Assembly: GCF_017498565.1 (NCBI RefSeq)
Contig: NZ_CP071794.1
Coordinates: 2,408,001 to 2,472,000 of the forward strand
Reading direction: 5' to 3'
Source: Parasphingorhabdus cellanae
GTDB lineage: Bacteria; Pseudomonadota; Alphaproteobacteria; Sphingomonadales; Sphingomonadaceae
Length of the DNA: 64,000 nucleotides
Positions 1 to 7,407 of this stretch are shown here, in pieces. Numbering within the stretch: the stretch's first letter is position 1; the number at the start of each line of letters is the position of its first letter. The position numbers were made by a program, and so were the translations under genes. Below the pieces are notes generated by a model. That model was not told where the DNA came from, ran no database searches, and saw only the letters and a program-made list of their open reading frames with translations.

Positions 1-10
1 ATATTGTGTT

Positions 11-271
11 TTTTATTAAACCTCAGGCGCCGGGCGCGGGGAGAGGATTCCTTATAAAACCTCAAGCGCCGGGCGCGGGCATCCGCCCGCTTGGCTACGC
101 GCCATATGGCGCGGCGGCCGGTCGGCCTTGCCTCGCTGCGCTCGGTTGTATGACCTCTAGATCTGCGCCAATCCGACGCATAGCGTCGGCAAGCGCGACC
201 GCGCGCCCGAGCTTATGCGAGGAAAGCCAAGGGCACGGATGTGCCCGCCCGGCGCTTGAGGTTTAATAAAA
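11..271. repeat. MITE-like element with 25-26 bp terminal inverted repeats
   Basis: The left end (11-36) reads TTTTATTAAACCTCAGGCGC and onward. The right end (247-271) is its inverted complement with one or two changes. A second, internal copy of the AAACCTCAAGCGCCGGGCGC stretch lies at about 55-75, followed by hairpin-rich GGCTACGCGCC / GGCGCGG sequence. An incomplete relative occurs at 6993-7113. The open frame running through it is GC-rich repeat without recognisable protein similarity, so I call it non-coding. No transposase is inside; a non-autonomous mobile or REP-composite element is the best reading. Confidence 0.6.
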
Positions 272-274
272 GAA

Positions 275-697
275 TCAATGCGTCGCGCGGTAATTCAGGT
301 CATGCCCCAGCGCCAATATCCCGACGCCCACCATCGTGAAAATGATTTCCGCACTGCCATGGTCGCCCTGATGCCCGATGGTGATCGCGCCGGCCATGAT
401 ACCGAGGCCCAGCCCGCCAATCGCGGCTGGCATGACATAGCCATGATCGATGACACCGCGGCCAAGCGTAAACATACCCAAAGCAATCGCAATGCCTATA
501 CCGATTTCATGCACAATCGGGTCAAGTAATGCGCCCGCTGCAGAAGATAGCAGCGCAACAAACACCATCGTCGATATGCAATGGACGAGACAAAGGCCGG
601 ATACGAGCACCGCAATGCGGTCCCATAGTCCATCCTTGGCCAGCAGGCCGTCTTTGTTCCAAAGGTTTGATGTCGTAAACACGACTCGACGTTCCAA
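275..697 (-). CDS. MerC-domain membrane protein
   Basis: This 140-residue protein has about four hydrophobic segments and the motif CLVHC (about residues 35-39) at the start of the first one, which is the hallmark of the MerC family. Family members were first known as mercuric ion transporters in mer operons, but many sphingomonad copies stand alone and are thought to handle other metals, possibly zinc. No other mer gene is nearby, so mercury resistance is not implied. The frame begins at a TTG at 697; a later GTG is possible, so the N-terminus is uncertain. A short TGTT/AACA dyad lies 37 bases upstream of the TTG. Confidence 0.75.
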   Translation of the reverse strand: MERRVVFTTSNLWNKDGLLAKDGLWDRIAVLVSGLCLVHCISTMVFVALLSSAAGALLDPIVHEIGIGIAIALGMFTLGRGVIDHGYVMPAAIGGLGLGIMAGAITIGHQGDHGSAEIIFTMVGVGILALGHDLNYRATH

Positions 698-733
698 TCA
701 TTCGGTTGAGCCCTGCTGATATAGGCTTGACTG

Positions 734-748
734 TGTTAAGATACAACA
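734..748 (-). promoter_or_regulatory. Possible Zur/Fur-type operator upstream of the MerC gene
   Basis: TGTTAAGATACAACA is a TGTT-N7-AACA dyad in an AT-rich stretch just upstream of the MerC-like gene. Zur boxes of proteobacteria have a similar TGTTATA-type dyad. The inner bases are only weakly symmetrical, so this is a tentative call. Confidence 0.25.
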
Positions 749-841
749 TATCATTTGTACCGGTGTGCTAGTTTTTCGGCTTAAGCTGCTACAGCCCCAT
801 ATTTGCGCTATTCCTGCCCGTTACCTTATCCCCCGCGGTCA

Positions 842-860
842 TCCTGAAACACGTTCAGGA
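842..860. repeat. Small REP-like hairpin
   Basis: TCCTGAA at 842-848 pairs with TTCAGGA at 854-860 around a five-base loop. It lies between the divergent MerC and heme A synthase genes and resembles other REP-like hairpins in the window. Confidence 0.4.
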
Positions 861-973
861 TTACGAAACGGATGGGTGTAACAGCGGACAGCAGCCCCAC
901 CTGCACTAAGTCCCGTAGTCCGCGGCTCTTCGTGGCTCTTGTCTTCACGCCCAAAAAGCATCACATAGCGCCC

Positions 974-2044
974 ATGACGAGCTCGACCATCTCTGCCATG
1001 CCGTCCGCGCGGGGCTCTGCTGCCAGGGCGGTTGCCCTTTCCAACTGGTTGTTATCCGTCGCTTTTCTGGTTTTCATCATGGTGATTGTCGGCGGGATCA
1101 CGCGGCTGACCGAATCAGGTCTCTCGATTACCGAGTGGAAGCCGATTATGGGCGCGATTCCGCCGCTCAATGACGCAGATTGGCTGTCGGAGTTTGAGAA
1201 ATACAAACAAATCCCGGAATATATCGAGATTAGCGGACCGGCGGGGATGACGCTGGCGGATTTCAAGTTCATCTATTTCTGGGAATGGGTGCACCGGCTG
1301 TTGGGCCGGGTTATCGGCTTGGCTTTTGCTTTGCCATTTCTCTATTTCGCCCTGAAACGCGCCATTCCCAAGGGCTATGGCTGGCGCCTGACCGGTTTGC
1401 TGTTCCTCGGCGGTTTGCAGGGATTTATTGGCTGGTGGATGGTCAGTTCCGGCTTGTCGGAACTGACGGATGTCAGCCATTTTCGCCTCGCGACCCATTT
1501 GTTAATGGCCCTGTTCATTCTCGCCTGTCTGGTCTGGACGGCGCTCGATTTGCGGCGGCTTGCTAACGGCAATGCAACCCCGGCGCGGATGACCGGCTTT
1601 GGTCTTGCTGTCGCGCTGGTGCTTTTCGTCCAACTGCTATTTGGCGCCTATGTCGCGGGTCTCAACGCGGGCTATGTCTCCAACACATGGCCGTTGATGA
1701 ACGACAATCTGGTGCCTGATGGCATCGACTTCACCTTTGGCGCTTGGGCGGCTCTCAACAATGATCCGTATCTCACCCATTTCATCCACCGTTGGTGGGC
1801 ATGGGTTGCGGTCGGCTTTCTGGTCGTGCTGGCCCGGAAAATCCGGGGGCAATCGCGGATGGCATCGATTGCCATTCACAGCGCGTTCGGAACCCAGATA
1901 TTGCTGGGCATTGCAACCGTGATGACCGGCATGGATATCACACTGGCGGTCCTGCATCAGGCGGTTGGCGCACTGGTTGTCGCGGCGACGGCATGGGGTA
2001 TCCATGTGCTGGGCCGCGACGATGGCGCCTTTTCAAGGGCATGA
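974..2044 (+). CDS. ctaA: Heme A synthase (COX15/CtaA family)
   Basis: The enzyme converts heme O to heme A for cytochrome aa3 oxidase in the inner membrane. The 356-residue product has about eight membrane segments. It carries the expected histidines in WEWVHRLLGRVIG, FRLATHLLMALF, LTHFIHRWWAWV and LAVLHQAVG. The motif GGITRLTESGLSITEWKP near the N-terminus is typical of the alphaproteobacterial COX15-type branch. I start at the ATG at 974 because the frame upstream (872-973) is not conserved-looking and the family normally begins shortly before the first membrane helix. The stop overlaps the cutA start by four bases (ATGA), so the two are probably translationally coupled. Confidence 0.95.
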   Translation: MTSSTISAMPSARGSAARAVALSNWLLSVAFLVFIMVIVGGITRLTESGLSITEWKPIMGAIPPLNDADWLSEFEKYKQIPEYIEISGPAGMTLADFKFIYFWEWVHRLLGRVIGLAFALPFLYFALKRAIPKGYGWRLTGLLFLGGLQGFIGWWMVSSGLSELTDVSHFRLATHLLMALFILACLVWTALDLRRLANGNATPARMTGFGLAVALVLFVQLLFGAYVAGLNAGYVSNTWPLMNDNLVPDGIDFTFGAWAALNNDPYLTHFIHRWWAWVAVGFLVVLARKIRGQSRMASIAIHSAFGTQILLGIATVMTGMDITLAVLHQAVGALVVAATAWGIHVLGRDDGAFSRA

Positions 2045-2364
2045 CAGACCAGCCGGTCCTTATCTACACGCTGTTCGGGGCCAGCGCAGAAGCCAGGCAA
2101 GTCGCCAAGACGCTGATCTCCGAAAAGCTGGTCGCCTGCGCCAATCATTTTGCCCCGGCAACCGCGCAATATGTCTGGGACGGCGATTTTTGCGAGGATG
2201 AGGAATATCCGGTCCTGCTCAAAACGACGGAAAGCCAAGCGAAAGCGGCGATGCAACGTCTGAAAAAACTCCACAGCTATGACACGCCCGCCATATTAAG
2301 CTGGGCCGCCGATGATAGTGATCCGGCCTATGCGAAATGGCTTTCCACACAGTTGGAAGAATAG
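2041..2364 (+). CDS. cutA: Divalent-cation tolerance protein CutA
   Basis: This 107-residue protein matches the trimeric, PII-like CutA fold. KLVACANHFAP and the acidic VWDGDFCEDEEYPVLLKTT segment are the family signature, and the ending WLSTQLEE is typical. CutA is linked to copper and other divalent metal tolerance, but its exact biochemical role is unsettled. It starts at the ATG overlapping the ctaA stop codon, which fits a ctaA-cutA operon in a copper- and heme-related context. Confidence 0.9.
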   Translation: MTDQPVLIYTLFGASAEARQVAKTLISEKLVACANHFAPATAQYVWDGDFCEDEEYPVLLKTTESQAKAAMQRLKKLHSYDTPAILSWAADDSDPAYAKWLSTQLEE

Positions 2365-2484
2365 CTGCGGTATCATTATACCCGTCAGCAAAACCGCAGT
2401 TTCGCTTGACTTGAAGCGAAAACGGCGTCAATAGCGCCTCACCAAGGCCGGGCACCAGCTCGGCTTTTATCATTTTGATTCGTC

Positions 2485-2515
2485 GCCCTCCCTTGTGGAG
2501 GGCTCCAAAGGAGCC
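2485..2515 (+). promoter_or_regulatory. rplM leader with two overlapping hairpins
   Basis: GCCCTCC (2485-2491) can pair with GGAGGGC (2497-2503), and GGCTCC (2501-2506) can pair with GGAGCC (2510-2515). The two stems share 2501-2503 and are mutually exclusive. The second buries the AAAGGAG ribosome-binding site of rplM (ATG at 2522). This could allow translational feedback, as is common for ribosomal protein operons. Both stems are short, so the idea is tentative. Confidence 0.4.
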
Positions 2516-2521
2516 AAGCCC

Positions 2522-3001
2522 ATGAAGGCTATCACCAAACAGACGCAGTCGGTCAAACCCGCAGACGTTGAAAAGAAATGGCATATTATTGATGCCGAAG
2601 ATCTGGTTGTCGGCCGCGTTGCCTCGATCATCGCCAACATCCTGCGCGGCAAGCACAAGCCCAGCTACACTCCGCATGTCGATTGCGGCGATCACGTCAT
2701 CGTGATCAATGCGGGCAAGGTGAAGTTCACCGGCAACAAGACCAAGCAGAAAGTCTATTACAAGCACACCGGTTATCCCGGCGGCCTGAAAGAGCGCACA
2801 GCGGAAAAAGTCCTTGAAGGTCAATTCCCTGAGCGTGTTTTGGAAAAAGCGGTGGAACGCATGATTCCAAAAGGCCCGCTCGGCTTTGCGCAGATGCGTG
2901 CTTTGCACCTCTTCAATGGCACCGAGCATCCCTATGCCGGCCAAGACCCACAGCCGCTCGACGTGGCTTCCATGAATCGTAAGAACAAGGTGAGCGCATA
3001 A
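2522..3001 (+). CDS. rplM: 50S ribosomal protein L13
   Basis: The protein is 159 residues. [31 protein letters not shown] and the late segment [18 protein letters not shown] are diagnostic for L13, an early-assembling protein of the large subunit. I start at ATG 2522, eight bases after a strong AAAGGAG, rather than at the upstream in-frame codon within the leader. The stop TAA overlaps the rpsI ATG by one base (TAATG), giving the usual rplM-rpsI pair. Confidence 0.98.
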   Translation: MKAITKQTQSVKPADVEKKWHIIDAEDLVVGRVASIIANILRGKHKPSYTPHVDCGDHVIVINAGKVKFTGNKTKQKVYYKHTGYPGGLKERTAEKVLEGQFPERVLEKAVERMIPKGPLGFAQMRALHLFNGTEHPYAGQDPQPLDVASMNRKNKVSA

Positions 3002-3561
3002 TGGCTACCGATACAAAAGAAGGTGTAAAAACCGATCTCGCTGATCTCAAAGACATTGCTGGCGACGCTGTCGTAGCGGCTCCTGCTGCTGATGCCGCTG
3101 CTGAAGAAGGCACAACCGAAACGGTTGAGCCACCCGTATCCACCATGCCACTGCGTGAGCAGGAGCTGGACAAGTTCGGCCGCGCTTATGCAACTGGCCG
3201 CCGTAAAGACGCGGTTGCCCGTGTCTGGCTAAAGCCCGGCAAAGGCAAGATCACCGTCAATGGCCGCGACCAGGAAACCTATTTCGCGCGTCCAACCCTG
3301 CGTCTGGTTCTCAACCAGGTTTTCGCGATTACTGAGCGTGAAGGCCAATATGATGTTGACGTTACGGTCAAAGGCGGCGGACTTTCTGGCCAGGCTGGTG
3401 CCGTGAAACATGGTATTTCCCAGGCCCTGACCAAATATGAGCCAGCCCTGCGCGCCACGGTTAAAGCGGCAGGCTTCCTGACCCGCGATAGCCGTAAGGT
3501 TGAGCGTAAGAAATACGGCCGGGCGAAAGCGCGTAAGAGCTTCCAGTTCTCGAAACGCTAA
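3001..3561 (+). CDS. rpsI: 30S ribosomal protein S9
   Basis: The C-terminal 130 residues are standard S9: [18 protein letters not shown], the [15 protein letters not shown] segment and the basic tail ending KSFQFSKR that reaches the P-site tRNA. The protein is 186 residues because of an alanine- and acid-rich N-terminal extension of about 55 residues, a feature also seen in other sphingomonads. It is translated directly after rplM, and a terminator follows at 3590-3613. Confidence 0.97.
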   Translation: MATDTKEGVKTDLADLKDIAGDAVVAAPAADAAAEEGTTETVEPPVSTMPLREQELDKFGRAYATGRRKDAVARVWLKPGKGKITVNGRDQETYFARPTLRLVLNQVFAITEREGQYDVDVTVKGGGLSGQAGAVKHGISQALTKYEPALRATVKAAGFLTRDSRKVERKKYGRAKARKSFQFSKR

Positions 3562-3589
3562 ACCAAGTCATCATCGCAATCACGAAAGA

Positions 3590-3613
3590 GGCGGCCCGCG
3601 GGTCGCCTTTTTT
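3590..3613 (+). terminator. Rho-independent terminator after rplM-rpsI
   Basis: GGCG-CCCGCGGG-CGCC forms a GC-rich hairpin at 3591-3607 and is followed directly by six T residues. Confidence 0.8.
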
Positions 3614-3678
3614 ATTGCGCTTTTCATATATTTGTTTGTGCGCTAGCCCATGATCGATATTTTTGAACGGAGCTATAC

Positions 3679-4356
3679 ATGCAGTTTGACGACGTTATTC
3701 TCGGTCGCCGCAGCATACGCGGATATAAGCCAGATCCCGTTGCGCGGACTCTTATCGAAGAAATTGTCGGATTGGCGATGCGCGCGCCATCATCAATGAA
3801 TACGCAGCCATGGAATTTCTATATCATTACCGGTGAACCGCTGGAAAAGATTCGCAGCGGCAATACCGAACGGATGCTGGCTGGCGTACCGCAATCGCGC
3901 GAATTCCGAACGGGCGAAGCTTTTGCAGGCCAACATCGCGACCGGCAAATCGGTGTTGCCAAGCAGCTATTTTCCGCGATGGAGATTGCACGCGATGACA
4001 AGGACGCGCGGCAGGATTGGGTGATGCGGGGCTTCCGTCAATTTGATGCGCCGGTATGCGTGATCATAACCTATGACCGGGTTCTCGACGGCAGTGACGA
4101 TACGCCGTTTGATTGCGGCGCGGTGGCGACGGCGCTCGTCAACGCGGCATGGTCGCGCGGGCTTGGCACCGTGATCAACAGCCAAGGCATCATGCAATCG
4201 CCCGTGGTCCGCGAACATGCCGGGATCGCTGATGATCAGGTGATCATGAAAAGCATCGCGCTAGGCTGGCCAGACGAAAGTTTCCCGGCCAACGCGGTGG
4301 TTTCCACACGAAAATCGGTTGATGAAGCCGCTGTGTTTGTCGGTTTCGAGAGTTAG
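3679..4356 (+). CDS. Nitroreductase family FMN protein
   Basis: This 225-residue protein starts with the family motif RRSIRGYKPDPV and has APSSMNTQPWNFYIITG, which shapes the FMN pocket of NfsB/NfnB-like nitroreductases. The C-terminal SIALGWPDESFPAN is also typical. Such enzymes use NAD(P)H to reduce nitro compounds, quinones or related substrates in the cytoplasm, and the physiological substrate cannot be told from sequence. It has its own spacer on both sides and a GGAG ribosome site nine bases before the ATG. Confidence 0.9.
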   Translation: MQFDDVILGRRSIRGYKPDPVARTLIEEIVGLAMRAPSSMNTQPWNFYIITGEPLEKIRSGNTERMLAGVPQSREFRTGEAFAGQHRDRQIGVAKQLFSAMEIARDDKDARQDWVMRGFRQFDAPVCVIITYDRVLDGSDDTPFDCGAVATALVNAAWSRGLGTVINSQGIMQSPVVREHAGIADDQVIMKSIALGWPDESFPANAVVSTRKSVDEAAVFVGFES

Positions 4357-4415
4357 GGGATGCTGATGGGGCGTCAGATGCGATATCCCATTCCTTCTAT
4401 GAATACGGCAGCGAC

Positions 4416-5210
4416 ATGATTGCACTGAACGAGCATAGATTGGAATTTGAAGCGCGGGGTATCACCAAGTGCGACGGTTTGGCTTCAAAAGCGGATGCTA
4501 TTGTTGCGCGTGATCTGATCTATGAGATCGCCGCAGAGCATAGCTTGCATCAATCGACTGGCTGGCAGCGCTCTCAAAGCAGGTTCGGTATACCCAAGCC
4601 GTTTCGCGCAGCAATCAATGCTCTTAATCATGCAGATCACTTCCCAAATTTGGTCAGCGAGGAGCTGGTGAAGGTTGCGGAAGGTTTGCTTGGCGAACCT
4701 GTTCGACCGTTGGCACCCGGACAGCAGATCCTGTTCACGCTGCCGGAAGCTGTCTCATGGTCAGTCCCAAATGATGTCTGGCATGTCGATGTCCCGCGGC
4801 TCGGCGATCTGGGGCCGTCTGGCGTGCAGATGTTTACATTTCTCGATGACGTTCAGCCGAAAGGTGGTGGGACACTTGTACTAGCTGGGTCTCACCGGTT
4901 GATGAACAATTCGCACCATCTTCGCTCGAAAGAACTAAAGCGGTTATTGGGAAGAGAGAAATATTTCCAATCGCTTTTCGATGCGAACCGCAAACCCATT
5001 ACACATCTGGAAGATACCGCAGGGTCCGTTGATGATGTCGACCTAGAAGTCGTGGAACTTACCGGCCAAATTGGTGATGTGTATTTCATGGATCTGCGCA
5101 TGCTTCATACGCCCGCCCCAAATTCCGCCCAAACCCCGCGGGTGATGCTAACTTGCCGCCTCCCAAGAACAGCTGTTGCCGCAAAATTGTTAGATCAAGG
5201 TATTTCCTAA
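4416..5210 (+). CDS. Phytanoyl-CoA dioxygenase (PhyH)-like Fe(II)/2-oxoglutarate oxygenase
   Basis: The 264-residue protein carries the facial triad expected of the PhyH family. H and D are in WHVDVPRLGD (about residue 124). The distal H is in DLRMLHTPAPN, followed by an R in TPRVMLTCRLP that would bind 2-oxoglutarate. GGGTLVLAGSHRL between them is another family landmark. The substrate is unknown; relatives act on lipids and small hydroxylated metabolites. Spacing from the nitroreductase is short (59 bases), but no operon signal is clear. Base composition is a little more AT-rich than the surrounding genes. Confidence 0.75.
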   Translation: MIALNEHRLEFEARGITKCDGLASKADAIVARDLIYEIAAEHSLHQSTGWQRSQSRFGIPKPFRAAINALNHADHFPNLVSEELVKVAEGLLGEPVRPLAPGQQILFTLPEAVSWSVPNDVWHVDVPRLGDLGPSGVQMFTFLDDVQPKGGGTLVLAGSHRLMNNSHHLRSKELKRLLGREKYFQSLFDANRKPITHLEDTAGSVDDVDLEVVELTGQIGDVYFMDLRMLHTPAPNSAQTPRVMLTCRLPRTAVAAKLLDQGIS

Positions 5211-5299
5211 TTAACTTGGGAATTGATCGGACATAGGATGGGTTGTAAATCACAAGAGTAAACCGGCTTTGGCACGAGGTACATTGGAAAGGAATGGTG

Positions 5300-5683
5300 A
5301 TGCTCCCTTTATACGCCGCGCTTTTGGTAGGCCCGCTATCAACGCCTGTCATAGCGCGAGATGACCTATGTGCGGAAATGCGGAAATTCGAATCCACTAC
5401 AAACGCGCAATTGCCGAGGCAGATTGATCAACTGACCGAACTTATCCAGGTTCGCGGCAGTTGCGATGGGAAAAGCCTGACTTATGTGAAGCGACTTCTG
5501 ACCGATCCAGCATTGCTTAATGAGGGATGGCAAAGCCGGAAACAGCGCCAGCATACCCAGCTTCATTGCAATGCACAGGGGCTGGCTTCGAAAAGCGGAT
5601 GGACAGCGATCGATATCTTGCAGGGTCCAGATTACACCTACATCACGACATTCAAAACCCAGCCATCTGACTGTCTCGGCTGA
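5300..5683 (+). CDS. Small secreted protein of unknown function
   Basis: I do not recognise the family. The 127-residue product starts with a likely signal peptide (LPLYAALLVGPLSTPVIA followed by RDD). The mature part contains four cysteines that could form disulfides in the periplasm. I prefer the ATG at 5300 over the one at 5294 because GGAAAGG at 5286-5292 is then seven bases away rather than one. It stands alone between the PhyH-like gene and the helix-turn-helix gene. Confidence 0.55.
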   Translation: MLPLYAALLVGPLSTPVIARDDLCAEMRKFESTTNAQLPRQIDQLTELIQVRGSCDGKSLTYVKRLLTDPALLNEGWQSRKQRQHTQLHCNAQGLASKSGWTAIDILQGPDYTYITTFKTQPSDCLG

Positions 5684-5821
5684 ACCTCGCTCAGCGTTCG
5701 GATAGCTTGCAAAAAGGTCTGACAGGGCTTGTTCTGTTGTGAGCATTCCACATCAGCCCTTTCCTACAAATAACCAGATAGGTTATCTTCTGTGTTCCCC
5801 TCATAGAACAAGGAACAGCAG

Positions 5822-6604
5822 ATGACCGACCACCCAACATATGAACAATTCACCGATATCCCCGCCGCCGATGATCTGGCGCAGCCTAAGGAACGCCATG
5901 ATGGCTGGTCGCCGGACCGGCAGGTGGTGTTTCTCGAAGCCTTGGCAAGAACCGGTAATGTCAAAGCCGCCGCCGCCTATACCGGATTGTCGCGCGAGAG
6001 CGCGTACAAGCTCAGGCGGCGCCCCGATGGCCGGGCCTTTGCCCGGGCGTGGGATGCGGCGCTTATCCATGCGCGCGATATCTATCAGGATGCGCTGCTC
6101 GACAAGGGGCTGAATGGCTGGAACGAGGCGGTATGGCATCAGGGCGAGGAAGTGGGCATGCGCACCCGCTGGAGCGCGCCCTTGTTTCTGGCCGCCATGG
6201 CGCGGCTCGACAAGATGGCGGATGGGCTGGATGTGGCGGGCAAGCCGGCACGGGTGGCAGCAGAGCATTTTGATGATTTGCTCGACGGCATTGGCAAGGG
6301 TGAGGATTGCGCAGCGCTGGTGGACAAGATTGAGGCGTCTGGTCGGATGGCAAGCGCCCCGAGCGATGCGCGGTCCAACAGCGATTTGCTGGCGGCGATC
6401 ACTCTCCATAGCGAACGCGAGACAATCCAGGCGATGGCACCGGAGGATATTGATGTGTCGGACCTGGATGTCGCGGATTGTGAGGACTGGGATGATCTCC
6501 AATGGGAACGCGCCGAGCGCAGCGGGTATTTGGAGCGCAGCGGCTTTTATGAGCAGGAGGAAGGCGAGGATGCCGAGAAGCAAGAGCCTGTGAGAATTGT
6601 GTGA
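5822..6604 (+). CDS. Homeodomain-like helix-turn-helix protein of unknown function
   Basis: The 260-residue protein has a segment at residues 28-65 (SPDRQVVFLEALARTGNVKA, then AAAYTGLSRESAYKLRRRPD) that looks like a terminase-small-subunit or homeodomain-type helix-turn-helix. The rest is alanine- and acid-rich, and the last 60 residues are strongly acidic. Similar proteins occur in other sphingomonads without assigned function. The start has AAGGAAC nine bases upstream. The stop codon TGA lies inside the first copy of the dispersed TGTGAACTTTG repeat, so the C-terminal residues are encoded by repeat DNA. It could be a DNA-binding regulator or a domesticated phage or mobile-element protein. 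Confidence 0.65.
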   Translation: MTDHPTYEQFTDIPAADDLAQPKERHDGWSPDRQVVFLEALARTGNVKAAAAYTGLSRESAYKLRRRPDGRAFARAWDAALIHARDIYQDALLDKGLNGWNEAVWHQGEEVGMRTRWSAPLFLAAMARLDKMADGLDVAGKPARVAAEHFDDLLDGIGKGEDCAALVDKIEASGRMASAPSDARSNSDLLAAITLHSERETIQAMAPEDIDVSDLDVADCEDWDDLQWERAERSGYLERSGFYEQEEGEDAEKQEPVRIV

Positions 6605-6656
6605 ACTTTGAAGCGTGACATGGAGAAATGATGGTGCGAGAATTGTGTGAACTTTG
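6587..6656. repeat. Two divergent copies of the CAAAGTTCACA repeat motif, minus orientation
   Basis: ATTGTGTGAACTTTG occurs at 6596-6610 and again at 6642-6656. The 11-base core TGTGAACTTTG is the complement of the CAAAGTTCACA core found at 18 kb. The first copy overlaps the stop codon of the preceding gene. Confidence 0.7.
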
Positions 6657-6690
6657 GGAAGGGAAGATAGTCGGGCCAAGCTGGCGGTTG

Positions 6691-6767
6691 GTGCTCCGCA
6701 CTGGATGCGGAGCCCAGGATGGCTGCCACGCCCGTCTACCCTGGGCTCCGCATCAAGTGCGGAGCAC
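6691..6767. repeat. 77-bp palindromic element, copy 1
   Basis: GTGCTCCGCACTGGATGCGG opens the element and its inverted counterpart (CCGCATCAAGTGCGGAGCAC) closes it, so the whole is 77 bp. Its inner part runs in the opposite direction to the copies at 18037, 18434 and 24648. Confidence 0.8.
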
Positions 6768-6795
6768 GGTTGGGTGAAAGGCCGGGAGAAACCCA

Positions 6796-6815
6796 TGTGA
6801 TCTGTGTGAACTTTG
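6796..6815 (-). repeat. 20-bp CAAAGTTCACA-N4-TCACA motif
   Basis: TGTGATCTGTGTGAACTTTG, a full copy in minus orientation, follows the 77-bp element. Confidence 0.75.
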
Positions 6816-6834
6816 AGGGCGCGCCTTTTGCCAT

Positions 6835-6914
6835 CGTCATTCCAGCGCAAGCTGGAATCTGCGTGCAGCAGAGCGGCAGGTTTTGAGGAGATCCCAGCTT
6901 ACGCTGGGATGACG
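6835..6914. repeat. About 80-bp REP-like double hairpin, copy 1
   Basis: CGTCATTCCAGCGCAAGCTG and the hairpin CCCAGCTTACGCTGGG are oriented as a pair, closing with ATGACG. The same arrangement occurs at 18278-18356, and a single unit occurs after groEL. Confidence 0.8.
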
Positions 6915-6928
6915 GGGGGTGATGGGGG

Positions 6929-6948
6929 TGTGAATGGTGTGAACTTTG
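6929..6948 (-). repeat. 20-bp CAAAGTTCACA-N4-TCACA motif
   Basis: TGTGAATGGTGTGAACTTTG, the fourth copy in this block, in minus orientation. Confidence 0.75.
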
Positions 6949-6992
6949 GAAGGGTGTTTTAATTGGGCGTTGGGCACCCGGCGCGCGGGAGT

Positions 6993-7113
6993 CTTTATTT
7001 AACCTCAGGCGCCGGGCGGGCCCATCCGGGCCCTTGGCTACGCGCCAATAAGGCGCGGCGGACGTCATTTGATTTTTGGCGCCCTTGCCTCCGCTTCGCG
7101 CCGCTCGGACTAG
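6993..7113. repeat. Partial copy of the element at 11-271
   Basis: CTTTATTTAACCTCAGGCGC followed by GCCCTTGGCTACGCGCC and GGCGCGGCGGAC matches the left half of the element at the start of the window. No right-hand inverted end is seen here. Confidence 0.6.
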
Positions 7114-7407
7114 TGCTGTGCATCGGTTTGGTCTCCATTCTCTCCCCTGGAGGGAGAGAAAAGACTTGGCTTGGCAGCTTGCTGTCTAGCAAGTCTTAGA
7201 GAGGGGGCAGCGACAATCGCAGCCCTTGGTGGGTGCCGCCCACCCCTCACCAAGTTTCGCTAGCGCCCCTGGACAAGCTCAGGGACGCAAGCTTCACTTT
7301 CCTCTCCCTCAAGGGGAGAGGAGCTTTATAAACCCTCAAACTCCGACAACATTGCCAGCATCCCTTCCGCTGGCTAAAGCGCTGAGAAATAATAAAGGTC
7401 TTATTCT
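7114..7407. other. Gene-free spacer with hairpins
   Basis: No convincing gene is present. Hairpins are TCTCCC/GGGAGA at 7141-7157 and AAGACTTG/CAAGTCTT at 7161-7197. CTCTCCCTCAAGGGGAGAG lies near 7301-7321. The spacer leads into the hydrolase gene, whose promoter I cannot pinpoint. Confidence 0.5.

Noticed and set aside
6..266. Open frame across the start of the window
   Set aside because: It runs through inverted-repeat DNA and reads as repeated proline- and glycine-rich peptide; no ribosome site and no family features.
275..697. Mercury-resistance operon
   Set aside because: Only a MerC-like gene is present; no merA, merR, merT or merP nearby.
5801..6850. Long minus-strand frame opposite the helix-turn-helix gene
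   Set aside because: The plus-strand frame has a ribosome site and a helix-turn-helix pattern; the minus frame extends into repeat DNA.
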